Source: Diploptera punctata (Eukaryota > Arthropoda > Insecta > Blattodea > Blaberidae). From it: a stretch of 64,000 nucleotides of DNA. Below, one piece after another: positions 21,012-30,734 of this stretch (position 1 is the first letter of the stretch; the number at the start of each line of letters is the position of its first letter). Under the pieces are notes generated by a model, which was given only the letters and a program-made list of their open reading frames with translations, did no database searches and was not told the DNA's origin. The stretch spans positions 1 to 64,000 of the forward strand of contig JASPKZ010003414.1 in NCBI GenBank assembly GCA_030220185.1. Reading direction: 5' to 3'. Made by a program: the position numbers and the translations under genes.

Positions 21012-21990
21012 TTTACACGTTTTATATTAGCTTGATCTGTATCTGTCTATGTAACGAACCTGTATCTATGTAACGGAATTTTTAACACGATTTTCATCCA
21101 CTTAAAAACATTGGATCGACTTGAAACTTTGTATACTTGTAAAGGACCCATGACAATACAATACTTTCATAATGTTTTTCTAAAATACTGGCCAGAATCA
21201 TCGGAAAATCAAAAAAATAAATAAAAACCTGTATAATAGGTTGCGGAATTATCGACTTTTTAGTCAATCGTTGTAAGAGCTCAGTTAGTAGAGCGGTGGA
21301 CTGTAGTGGTATATAATTTCAGCAATCAATAGGTCGCTGATTCAAATCCGGGCCGGAGGTTTTTTTAGAAAAGTATTAAGCAATTAAATTTTCGTGGGAT
21401 TCCGGTTTGTGACAATCAATTAAACTAAAAATAAAAAAAATAACAGTTTAAACAACAGAAGCAACACGCTTTATTAGATAACCAAAAAAAATTTAAAAAA
21501 TAAATAATATTTTAAAAAACTAAAACAACACGGTTTATTAGAAAATCGAACTAAAAAATAAAAAAAATAATTTTAATTTCCAACACGCTTGGGGGAAAAA
21601 AATTAAAGTGGTCAAAAAAAATCATCTCTAACACATCTAGAATAAAACTAGAGTTATCCACAAAAAAATAATTTTACCATCAAAAGCGTTGGGTGGTTTT
21701 TACGTTTTCTTCTTAGAGACATTACTTTTACCAATATCTGTTTATTATCAAATATAAGTATTAATTGATATAAGAGCACCCCACGTTTTTGATATTAAAA
21801 TTATTGTTTTGTAGATAACTAGTTTTATTCTAGATGTGTTGGAGATTATTTTTTGTTGGCCACTTTAATTTTATCCCAAGAGTTTTGAAAAATAAAATTA
21901 TTTTTCATTTTTAGTTCGGTTTTCTAATAAAGCGCGTTGTTTTAGTTTGTTTAAACTACTATTTATTTTTACCTTTTATACTACCGTCTT
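21012..21990 (+). repeat. Composite repeat, copy A: tRNA-Tyr-like unit plus palindrome
   Basis: About 0.98 kb matching 52345-53272 in inverse orientation at roughly 80 percent by eye. The order is a 250-bp leader (from ACACGTTTTATATTAGCTTG), a tRNA-Tyr-like sequence with intron at 21268-21366, then a palindrome. In the palindrome, 21450-21690 (ACGCTTTATTAG, AACACATCTAGAATAAAACT) is repeated inverted at 21770-21960 around a loop near 21700-21770. A Penelope-like fragment abuts the right end. Confidence 0.75.
21268..21366 (+). ncRNA. tRNA-Tyr-like pseudogene with intron and T7 run
   Basis: AGCTCAGTTAGTAGAGCGG, then GGACTGTAG with GUA in the anticodon position, an intron-like insert of about 20 bases, then AGGTCGCTGATTCAAATCC. 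This follows eukaryotic tRNA-Tyr, including the intron position. The 5' acceptor strand (GTTGTAA) does not pair with the 3' strand (CCGGAGG) and the T stem has two mismatches, so it is not a functional tRNA. A run of T at 21360-21366 follows and could stop Pol III. Confidence 0.6.
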
Positions 21991-21999
21991 CCTCAACTA

Positions 22000-22284
22000 T
22001 TTAAAATTTTCGTTGATTTCACTCTAGGCTTTTCGTTGCATGCTTCAGCTTCTAGAGTTGTTGTAGTAGTATTGAATTAACTGTATGTCTAATAGAGGGT
22101 TTTGCTTATTAGGCACATTTTCGTTGAGAATGTCGGTATTCTTGGCCTTCTTCATAATTTCGATTTCTTGTAAAATGTTAATTTTGTGTCTGTTGTTTTC
22201 TCTGTGTATAATTTACATTATATTATCGATATTGTTGAAACTGTGGCCGCTTTCTGAAATATGTTTAGCGAAATTTGATTTCAT
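22000..22284 (-). pseudogene. Penelope-like element, C-terminal end of the polyprotein
   Basis: Minus-strand frame: FAKHISESGHSFNNIDNIM, one in-frame stop, then IIHRENNRHKINILQEIEIM, KKAKNTDILNENVPNKQNP and LLDIQLIQ. The SGHSF..I pattern followed by a Glu/Lys-rich helix and a short acidic end resembles the region just after the GIY-YIG endonuclease in Penelope-like elements. The start is cut at the junction with the Tc1 fragment. Downstream (22000-22060) a CTGAAGCATGCAACGAAA stretch is reminiscent of the degenerate hammerhead found near such ends. Family assignment is from memory of the motif. Confidence 0.55.
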
Positions 22285-22565
22285 TGTTAAAGGATAAGGC
22301 AAATCAAATTTCGCTGTTCACCAGGTTGAATCCAATCGAAAATGTATGGGCTAAGATGAAAATAGAGATGAACTCTAATTGGCCTTCAGATGCACGAAAA
22401 ATGAAAGATGGCTTATGGGCACAAATTCAAGACGCCTGGGATGCTCTAGCCAATCGTCCACGTGCCTGTAGAATTTTTTTTGCATCATGCCCCGCAGATT
22501 GAGGGCGGCAATAGATGCTGAGGATTCATACACCCGATATTGGTTTTGTTTTTGTTAAAGTTTTT
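22285..22565 (+). pseudogene. Tc1-like transposase C-terminus
   Basis: A 75-codon frame (22275-22502) reads LNPIENVWAKMKIEMNSNW, carrying the third catalytic residue (Glu of NPIENVW), then LWAQIQDAWDAL. After a frameshift near 22470 the sequence continues as MPRRL-AAIDAEDSYTRYWF in another frame, the usual C-terminal end. The front of the gene and both inverted ends are gone. Belongs to the DD34E branch of Tc1/mariner. Inactive. Confidence 0.8.
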
Positions 22566-22713
22566 CATTTTAGAAGATATTAATTACTTTCTTCATTTAA
22601 TTATTAGAAGGTTTTCATTTATGTGTTTTGTGTGTGCATTAAAGCCATAAAACTCAAATATAAAATTAAATATGAAACTATATTACAGGCGAAATGCTAT
22701 CCTAACATTCAGT

Positions 22714-22793
22714 AAAAAAAATAGAACGGGAATCGAACCCGTCAGTTTACGAACGCAGATGTTGTGTGTTAAACCGCTCGACCACGGAAACAC
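22714..22793 (-). ncRNA. tRNA-like Pol III cassette with T8 run
   Basis: The minus strand gives TGGTCGAGCGGTTTAA (A box) and GGGTTCGATTCCCG (perfect B box, in an ACGGG/CCCGT T-stem), then eight T after a short tail (plus-strand A-run 22714-22721). The acceptor strands do not pair. Resembles a Ser/Leu-type tRNA head. Confidence 0.5.
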
Positions 22794-22989
22794 ACAAAGG
22801 CAAGCTCTCTCTTTCATGTTACTTGAGTGTGCACTACGTTAACTAGCAAACACCACAGTACAATTACTGAAAACGTGTTAATGTGAATAAGGCTTCTGCG
22901 AGTGTTCACGAAGTTCCCCGATCGGTTGATAGAATCAAGAGATAACTCTTTTTTTTTTTTGTCTAAGGGTGTACCTTGTAAAAAAATTA

Positions 22990-23345
22990 ACATAATATAA
23001 AACGGCGATTCTTGAAGTTATATTTCATAGATTCGAAACATGGTCTCTTTATTGCAAGAGAAGAAAAATATTACGAGTATTTTAAAACAAAGTACTTAGT
23101 AAAATTTTTGGACCATATAGAGACGAACAGAAAAGTTAAAAAAGAAAATGCATAACGGCGAACTGAATGATTTTTATGGGCAACCAGATGTAATAAGAGT
23201 TAAGTCTCAGACTGCGATGGTAAGAATGGGGAAGAAAGCAGGACCTGGAAATATTGTAGGAAAACCATAGGGAAAGCGCGGAGAAAGGAGATACAGGTAT
23301 GAGGTTGCCGAATATAATTAACTCTGATTTGAGGGACATTAATTA
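22990..23345 (+). mobile_element. LINE-A 3' end, left part of a split copy
   Basis: Decayed LINE-A sequence from the RFETWSL region (YGCETWTL in intact copies) to the point matching 'gaagtagatta'. The remaining 90 bases are found at 23892-23982, beyond the inserted DNA element. Two short deletions are visible near 23210. Confidence 0.7.
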
Positions 23346-23891
23346 CACTGGTCAACATGATTTTTGTCTCATGAGTTACAATAGTCGAACTCAATGAAGT
23401 TTTTTATCGTGTTTTCGAATATGTATTCGGAATGTCTCCATCACCCACAGTTCTTTTTATTTCAATTTCAATTAATGGATTTAAATAATTATGTTTTTAA
23501 TACAAGTTTTTTCATCCATTTGTCCGTTGTAAAATAAAACCAAATGAACTGATTCAAATGATTTTAGCTATGGAAAAGAGATATCAAGGCAAATGGAATG
23601 CTAATATGCTGGCCGATTATTGTTGGATCATCAAGAGGGATGCTCCGCAGGCGAAATATAGTAGAAAATCGCCATTTCTTACTTTCTAGGTGAGTCAGAA
23701 TGTTCGAATACTCTGTAGTTACGAATGTAGATAATATTAGATTGTTTGAAATTATAAATGCTTGTCTCTCGGAAACCTTGCGTGATGGAGAAAAACCGAT
23801 ATCATATTTGAATTGAGGAGAACAAATACTATCAGAATCACATATGTTTCTTTCTGAGACAAAAAAAAAGTTTATTTTTTGTTGCTCAGTG
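23346..23891. mobile_element. DNA element with 3-bp TTA duplication, inside LINE-A
   Basis: Ends are CACTGGTCAACA (left) and, inverted, CACTGAGCAACA (right), both leading to a TTTTTGTCT motif. TTA stands on both sides (23343-23345 and 23892-23894), and joining the flanks restores the LINE-A sequence, so the boundaries are secure. A 3-bp TTA/TAA target is typical of PIF/Harbinger; a TA target (Tc1/mariner) is also contained in it. 546 bp, no transposase recognised. Confidence 0.8.
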
Positions 23892-23982
23892 TTATATAGT
23901 GAATTATTGGAAAATATAAGCTCAGGTTACAAATGTAAGGAAGGTTTATGTTCGCGCGGCAAGTGCAAGTGAATAAGTGAAT
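23892..23982 (+). mobile_element. LINE-A 3' end, right part of the split copy
   Basis: Continues the copy ending at 23345: TTGGAAAATATAAGCTCAGG, then TATGTTCGCGCGGC and a worn AAGTGAATAAGTGAA tail. Confidence 0.7.
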
Positions 23983-24421
23983 ACGTTAAATGGTTTATTT
24001 ATTTGTTTATTTAATGACCGTATTCTTCCGAATATAATTGCCACAGAAAGTGATAGGATTTTGTTGAAATACTCTATTCAACATAATTGTTATTTTAATT
24101 TTGTCCGACAAAATTAATCTTTATTGTTACATTTCTGAAGAGTTGTTCTACGTTTCCGGTGTACAATATTATAATTCTGAAAAAAAAAAATTGTACGTTT
24201 TATTCATTTACTCTTTGGCGTTGCGACCATTTTAGGCTAGCCACAGCCTCTCCTTTGTAAGGAATTTCTAACCAATATAATTTTGTTTTACTTATTTCCC
24301 TACAGCTGTCATGTGGTCAGCATACCAATCTAATCAGACATCTAGTAGGTAACTAAAGTATAACATAGATATTTGAGGTCGGTATATTTTGTTTAGAGGC
24401 ATCTTTTATATAGACAATGTT

Positions 24422-24718
24422 TTATGATAAAATTAAAATATATACCTCCTTTTGCAAGTGCCGTCGTCCTCAACGTGTAAAAAAGATATGTGTGCTTATC
24501 TTTTTTACAGGAAAACTTGTAAAAAGATGTGTGTGCTTTTCTTTCTTACAGGAAAACTTGTAAAAATGTGTCCGTGTTTTTTTTTTTTTTACAGGAGACT
24601 TGTAAAAAGACGTGTGTGCATTTGTTTCTTAAAGCAAACGAAAATCACACACATCTTTGTACAGGTTAAGGGCGACGGCACTGACCAAAGGAGGTTTAAA
24701 TTTGAATTATATCATATG
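24422..24718. mobile_element. Foldback/MITE-like element with 42-bp internal repeats
   Basis: Inverted ends of about 60-70 bases: ACCTCCTTTTGCAAGTGCCG on the left against ACCTCCTTTGGTCAGTGCCG inverted on the right, with weaker AT-rich pairing outside. Between them lie four units of about 42 bp, starting near 24476, 24518, 24559 and 24601, each with TTGTAAAAAG and TGTGTG. The 98-codon frame across it (24452-24748) is a by-product of the repeat. No clear target duplication. Confidence 0.65.
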
Positions 24719-24776
24719 ACTATCCACCTCAACGGTTTTAAATACTGAATATTATTAATATTCAATTAATGTTTCT

Positions 24777-24946
24777 TTACGAGCCTAAAATCCGGACTCG
24801 AGACCTTCAGCTGGAATTCTCTCTCAGCGGACTTGTTCCTTGGAGGTTTCCATCCTAAAAAATCAATGAACCCCGACCGAGTTTAAACCCCGATCCTCAG
24901 AAATAGAGGCAACGAACATAACCACCAGACAACCGCCGCCGAATGT
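24777..24946 (-). mobile_element. SINE-2 copy
   Basis: Minus-strand tRNA-like head (TGGTTATGTTCGTTGCCTC region with A box; GGTTTAAACTCGGTC as a worn B box) followed by the SINE-2 body, which reads GACTCGAGACC and TTACGAGCC on the plus strand. Related to 48692-48915 and 40482-40556. Confidence 0.6.
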
Positions 24947-25259
24947 TGTACCTTTTCATTACTAAAGTCTTCAAGTTTACAATACTTACCTATTTAAACA
25001 TTGTTTACTACTTTTATAAAAATTCACAATCCTTGCAGGCTATTAAGTTATTTTAACAGACTACACAGGTCTTTTCCTTTTATAGTCAGTGAAATAAGCG
25101 AACATTTCATTACAAACTTATAACCATTTCAATTATTCTCAATATCATTCGGCAGTTCAAGAAAACGAAACCATACTTGTCACCTCTTCTGAAAATTGTT
25201 TTCATACAGAGTCTTGTTACTTTTACTAAAGTTCACCGGCCTGCTCTCTTACTTTTTTT

Positions 25260-26362
25260 TAACTTAGAAAAAATGTATGGAACGATGGTGAGGTCAGTAA
25301 TTCACTATGGTAGTGAGATTTGGGTTTTCAAAGAACGGAAGTATTAAATAAGGTATATACGCATTTTCTAAAATATATTCAAGGACTTAGTAAGGCCGTT
25401 TCTCATTGTGGAATTTTATATGAATTTGGGTAATTCCAGGACGACATAAACTGCAAAATTCGTGCGCTCAAGTACTGGTTGCGAGTAATCCAAGGTGAAC
25501 AAACAATGCTCAGAGCAATTTGTTACGACCACCAAATTAGAAACGTAGATGTAAAATTCTGGGCAGACGAGGTTAGAAGAGAACTCCAAAAGATTGGGTT
25601 GGGTATGGAAAAAAAGGGACTGAAAATCACAAGAATGTATTGAGAAAAATAACGAGGAGGTACTTAGATATAAACCAACAAGATACGTTATTTTCGCCGA
25701 ATGTACGGGAAAACGCCTCACTGTTTTTACAAAGAGACCTAAAACATGTTTGAGGAAAATAATCGTATATACCCAACCTAGGATTTGAAGAGAGATCTGG
25801 GCTTGCTTGGTTTAAGCTAGGGACATGGAAATTTTTAAAAATTCACGATATTCGAATATGTCCAATATGCGGGAGCTTTGAAGACGAGATACATATATTA
25901 GGAAAATGTAACGATTTAGAATTTGGAGGCGGCTGTTATTACCGGAAAGATTTCTAAATTCAAATCGTGAAATATTGGCATGCTACGAGTTAATGGTAAA
26001 TCCAGAAAATTGGATAAACGTGGGTAAATATGTGGAGAAAACGCGGAAAATAAGAACAACACTCATTCATGAATAAATACATGTTATTAAAATGCAATAC
26101 CATTAATTCGTAATAATTTTACATAACTTAATTAATGTATAATGTTATTTTATTATTATGTAATTGTAATAGTATTGTGTTTTCTTTATGTAATTCTAAT
26201 ATTATTGTTTTCTTTTTGTTTTTCTTTATACTAATACCAAATATTACGTTATTGTAACGGACTGTCAACGGCACGTACGGCTTACTGCCTGTGCGACCCA
26301 TATTTGTAAATAACATTGTATATATCTTACTATTAATCTAATAAAGTCATATTACTACTACT
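25260..26362 (+). mobile_element. LINE 3' half of a further family
   Basis: Plus-strand reading: MYGTMVRSVIHYGSEIWVFK, IRALKYWLRVIQGEQTMLRA, FWADEVRRELQKIGLGME, then after shifts LAWFKLGTWKF and CPICGSFEDEIHIL-KC. The last is a C-x2-C...H...C zinc-knuckle-like motif seen at the C-terminus of several non-LTR families. The 3' region ends AATAAAGTCATATTACTACTA. Frameshifts and stops throughout. This family has no other recognised copy in the window. Confidence 0.75.
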
Positions 26363-26759
26363 TTTGTACACTCCAACGTTTCTTCTCCTTGACTTCACAG
26401 TCTTGCCAGGCGGTTGCTGGTATCACATCCATGTGTGCTAATTACCAATTTGGACGATAATTGGGGGAAAATATACAATTAACACGTCGGTGAGCGTTAT
26501 AGCTATTTTATCATTAGCTGTGCTATTTAATATGAAAAATTTTAGAAGCATAATGTGCCTAATTGTTGCATTTTATATATAAACTGATATTTCAAATATT
26601 TATATACTTACCCTTAATGAACACATTGAATGTTTTTAATGTTTGCTTCTCAGATAAATGTGTATCATAATTTTGTGATGTCAATAATTTGGCTTTTAAA
26701 TGTAAGGCCAGTATACAATGCGTTTCCTGACAAACCGCCTGTATGCGAGAGTTAACAGA
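26363..26759. other. Unassigned AT-rich DNA
   Basis: Sequence toward 26620-26760 is probably the body of the SINE-3 copy whose head begins at 26832. The remainder is not assigned. Confidence 0.4.
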
Positions 26760-26832
26760 AATAAAAAGAAAAATATTTGCTCCTGAGCCGGGATTTGAAC
26801 TCAAGATTTCTATATTTAGAGGCTGATGAACT
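26760..26832 (-). mobile_element. SINE-3 head, tRNA-like
   Basis: Plus-strand GAGCCGGGATTTGAACTCAA is an inverted B box (GAGTTCAAATCCCGGCTC on the minus strand). Similar inverted heads stand at 54630 and 56262. Confidence 0.5.
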
Positions 26833-26877
26833 CAAGAATTAATTAGGAAATAAATTTGTGCTGCCTTTTAAATATGT

Positions 26878-26950
26878 GTCTAAGTAGTTCAATAGTAGAG
26901 TTCTTATAGTTAAAGCTGGGGATATTAGGTTCATATACCGGCTCTGATTC
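26878..26950 (+). mobile_element. tRNA-like sequence, divergent to SINE-3 head
   Basis: AAGTAGTTCAATAGTAGAGT resembles an A box, and TTAGGTTCATATACCGGC a B box, at tRNA spacing. It points away from the minus-strand head just upstream. Confidence 0.4.
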
Positions 26951-27831
26951 AAATTTATTTCTCTAGCTATGCCAATGGACAGTATGTTACAAAAAGACAA
27001 ACAGTATAAAGCAACAAAGTACTAATTATTTTTTCTGTTATATCTAAAGTAAGGGAACACACACTTGTATATAAACGTTATCGTCTCTGACTATATACGT
27101 AGTTAGACAGAACATGAAACTAACTTGGAGACATCAATTTTCCAGTTTTAATTTTAAATGTTATCTGTTTTTTCCTGAAATTTGATAATGAAGTGCCTGC
27201 ATGTTCAAATAACACTGAATTATAGATTTTAATAACGAACTGAACAAATGTCTATTACAGATGTACTAATGTAAGTGGTTAGGCTGTTCATCAGGGCAAT
27301 AAATCACAGAGTGAATGTGGTCTGGAACTGATACAAATTACAGGTTGGATTCGTCGTGAAGTCCGCCTGGCGTTTAATTGCTGGTTAGGGAGAAGGTAAA
27401 GACGCTGAACGAAGGCAATCTGATGAACAAGAATAAATGGTTGCAATTACCTCTTTATAACGATCGTGAATAGAAAGAAAGAGGTGTAACAGTACATTTA
27501 AACTACTGAACTGTGCAGAGTTATAGCACATATGACGGAAAAAAATAGAGCATGGTGGAGACATGGATTTCCATAAGATGAACGTCAAATAAAATTGTCG
27601 CTAGAGGTCGGAAAAAACCCACCGTATGACGAGGTGCAATTTGTCACATACACTATTCTCTATTTACATTTATGATATAAATGTATAAATGGAAGAATGG
27701 AGTACCACCACCAAGTTGTATACCAATTATTATAAATAACTACAAACACAGTAATAATACATAACAGTGAACAGCTATTACAAAGGTCATTACATAGGCT
27801 ACATCGAATCAAATCGGAAGAAGAATATAAC

Positions 27832-27872
<41 letters not shown>

Positions 27873-28079
27873 AGAAAATGTATATCCCGTCAAAAATGGC
27901 AACAGGAAACAAAATACTGGAATAAGTATCTGATTTTAATATCTGGAATATATTATAAGCTATCACAGAGATAAACCTAAATCAAAAGGCTATGTAGTTT
28001 AATAATTGATATGAATGTTATTAGTATTGAAGATATCTTCAAAACAAAACCCAAAAAGTTTACTGAATGAAAACCGAAT
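26951..28079. other. Unassigned AT-rich DNA with (TA)n tract
   Basis: 27836-27870 is a (TA)n microsatellite. No coding sequence or element ends recognised elsewhere. Confidence 0.5.
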
Positions 28080-28240
28080 ATTTTAATATAATTAATGTCT
28101 ATGCAGGTAAACATATTTGGAAGCGAACGTTGGATATTCTATGAAAAAGGTAGAGGTAAAATTCAATCAGCTGAAATTAGATTCCTCTATACGGTAACAG
28201 ATTTACAATGTTGGTATAGATACGAAATGAAAATATATGG
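28080..28240 (+). mobile_element. LINE-B fragment
   Basis: Reads LFGSERWIFYEKGRGKIQSA, EIRFLYTVTD and WYRYEMK, a diverged form of the YGSExW...KIQxAEMRFLR block of LINE-B elements. Short and isolated. Confidence 0.6.
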
Positions 28241-28734
28241 GACCTTTTGTTTATAGGAATTACATTTGAGAGACATATTACAGGTTTTTGTAATGCGTAG
28301 TACTGCGTGTGGTGTGAATGACGTAAGCTTAATGCGCCGAACTCTCGCAGGTGATTTCCCTGTGTTTTTAGTTAGTTACGTGAGTGTATTTATGTGAAAT
28401 TGCAGTCTTTAGACTGTCAACCTTTAAAGAATTACTATTGACAAACAATGTCAATAGTGACGTTAAGTGCCCTTACTACTAATAATGATTAGTTCTCGTG
28501 TAGTGTGCTGTGAAGCAGCTCGAGTGAAATTCCCTGTGTTGTTCTATGTTTGTGAAGTCTGGTCATTGCATCAACAACTTTAACTGTATAGTGTAGGTTT
28601 TCTATTTCTATTTGATTATTTTTACGTGGTACAGTATTAATTTTGACACTGAGCGCATAGTGGCGCCGTGGTATGGTTACCTTGCCAGTTAGTCTCTCGT
28701 CCCAGGAAGAGACAGTTGAGTGCATGCTCTGCAA
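28241..28734. other. Unassigned DNA upstream of the mariner pseudogene
   Basis: May contain the 5' leader and inverted end of the mariner copy, but I could not find a matching right end. An 81-codon minus-strand frame (28489-28734) has no recognisable content. Confidence 0.35.
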
Positions 28735-29830
28735 GCAGGACTACGGTATTTTTTTGTGATGCTGATTTGAATGCGCATGTCGGAACACGACATGTCAAAG
28801 TTAGAGCAACATCAAGTTCTGTCAGAAATTATTCATGACCGCTGCCGAAACGTTTAAAATGATGCAGCAAGTTTACGGCGAGTACGCATTGAGTCGCAGT
28901 GTTGTGTTTAGGTGGCACCGACGTTTTTTGCAAGGAAGAGACAGTTTGGAAGATGATGTGCTACTGGTCGGCCACAAATAATTCGAAATAACGCAAGATC
29001 GAAGAAGTTGTAACGTTGGTACGTGCTAACAGCTCCCAATCAGTAGACGATCTGGCAGCAGCGGTAGGGGTCAGTCATGGTACTTGCTACAAAATTCTGT
29101 CTCATGACCTGAACATATCTCGTGATACCCAGAACAATGTGCCACGAATCCTGTCACAAGACCAACGTGATGACCGCATGACGATTTGTGGTGAGTTCAT
29201 CAGTAGTGCTGACGATGATCTGACGTTTCTCAACCGGATACTAACTGGAGACGAAAAACTGTGTTTCCTTTAGGATCCGCAACTAAAATGATAATCCGTC
29301 ATCTGGAAAACGCCATTATCACCACGACAGAAAAAACCGCGACACAACAGGTCAAAAGGCAAGGTTATGCATGAACTGTTTTTTTATTCAAATGGAATTG
29401 TTCACATGGAATTCATATCAGAAGGTGCAACTGTAAAAAAAACCCGCTACTAAGAGATCCTTGACCGTTTACGCGATTCAATTCGCCATAAGTGACCTGG
29501 GATTTGGCGTACAAAGAATTGGCTGTTGCTACACGTCAACGGCCCCGCACATCGTTCTGTCCTTGTTCAAGAGGAACTTGCAAGGCAACAGGTGACCGAT
29601 TTGCCATACTCTCCGTACTCACCTAATCTCGCGACGTGCGATTTTTTCTCTTTCCTAGCATGAAAGCAATCCTACATGGGCGTATATTTCATTCTTCCGA
29701 GTCATGACTGCCACAAGAGAAGCCATACGGGACCTTCCTGCCAACATTCAGCGGTGCTTCCAGCAGCTATACCAACATTGGCAAATGTGCATAACGACCA
29801 ACGGCGATTATTTTTGAGGGAGGATGTGGT
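28735..29830 (+). pseudogene. mariner transposase pseudogene (DD34D spacing)
   Basis: A nearly full-length but broken mariner transposase. The N-terminal helix-turn-helix region lies at 28800-29000 (SVVFRWHRRFLQGRDSLEDD in mixed frames), and the second HTH in the open piece 29016-29273 (VDDLAAAVGVSHGTCYKILS). The first catalytic Asp is in LTGDEK (codon 29250-29252). The second is Val in LHVNGPAHRS (codon 29535-29537). The third is in ATCDFF (codon 29640-29642). The 34 residues between the second and third positions fix the DD34D type. The lost Asp and frameshifts make it dead. Inverted ends were not found. Confidence 0.88.
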
Positions 29831-29851
29831 TGCGTTTAAGTGTACGCTGAG

Positions 29852-30142
29852 TTATCGGCATCTTGTGAGACATCCAGATTCTTGTGGGTGCCTGTCCTCC
29901 AGGCGTAAAGTCTCAGAATTAATGATTGTATAGTAGTGTATTTCTAGATAGTCAATTTTTTCTTCTAGCCACCTAACTCTGTCTTCCATACTACTCCAGG
30001 CTACCTCCATTTGTTGAACCCTCTCCACGACAGAGTTTACCGTAGACACCATGTCCTCCGCCTTTCGGAATCCCTGGACCAACTCTATGATTTGTGCGGT
30101 CGAACAAAGTCTTGGTACGCCAAGCATGGCAGCCACCGACAC
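29852..30142 (-). CDS. Unrecognised coiled-coil reading frame
   Basis: A 96-codon frame opening MSVAAMLGVPRLCSTAQII. The middle, VNSVVERVQQMEVAWSSMED and RVRWLEEKIDYLE, has heptad-like spacing of hydrophobic residues and many charged ones, consistent with a coiled coil. Codon composition is less AT-rich than the surroundings. It could be the first open reading frame of a retrotransposon, or an exon. There is no neighbour to decide between them. The C-terminal end runs into the mariner remnant, so it may be truncated. I do not recognise the family. Confidence 0.35.
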   Translation of the reverse strand: MSVAAMLGVPRLCSTAQIIELVQGFRKAEDMVSTVNSVVERVQQMEVAWSSMEDRVRWLEEKIDYLEIHYYTIINSETLRLEDRHPQESGCLTRCR

Positions 30143-30734
30143 GCTGCTGAGAGTATGGAGACGGACGATAAGGGGACGATTCCTTAGGAATACGTTAATA
30201 ACAATAAGTTTAAACCCTTATCAAAATTTGTTCTAGTTGTTAATCAAGTCCGGGAACATATTTTCATCATGATTACCCATTTCTCGACCTTACCGGTGTT
30301 GGAACGCAATATCCTGGCGTGGTATCATTGAATCGGAAAATGTCTTGATCAACAGTAATGAAGATCTTTATCTTTTTTAATTAAATAATTAATGAAGTCA
30401 TAGCTATTACCGTTGAAGTTCATTACTCTTTCTTTTTCAGCCTGACTGAAACAGTCAATAACGCAGATCATCCTCCTCTAAAAACGGAGAATGACAACAA
30501 CAAATCATCTGGTCAACCAAACAATCAAGTCCAAGCAGCGGCTGCGTTCCGGCTGTGACGGCTAAATTAATCTTTAGATTTTATCCGAACATGAGCAAAC
30601 TCCCGCACCCTCCTCTTCTTGGATATATGGACACGAGTAATTCCAGTGCGAACAGACCCACACACGTTAACACGAGGCCCAAAATATTACTCTGATTTAA
30701 AGTATTTAATATGTCTATCTGACGAAAGTAATCT
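30143..30734. other. Unassigned DNA
   Basis: No coding sequence recognised. The leftmost part could be upstream sequence of the coiled-coil frame on the minus strand. Confidence 0.4.

Noticed and set aside
21268..21366. Functional tRNA-Tyr gene
   Set aside because: The acceptor strands do not pair and the T stem has mismatches; the same is true of the copy at 52922.
22085..22297. 70-codon hydrophobic plus-strand frame resembling a membrane protein
   Set aside because: It is the antisense of the Penelope-like C-terminus; the hydrophobicity comes from AT-rich antisense codons.
24452..24748. 98-codon Cys/Lys-rich repeat protein
   Set aside because: The 42-bp repeats happen to be a multiple of three; the frame lies inside a foldback element and extends beyond its ends.
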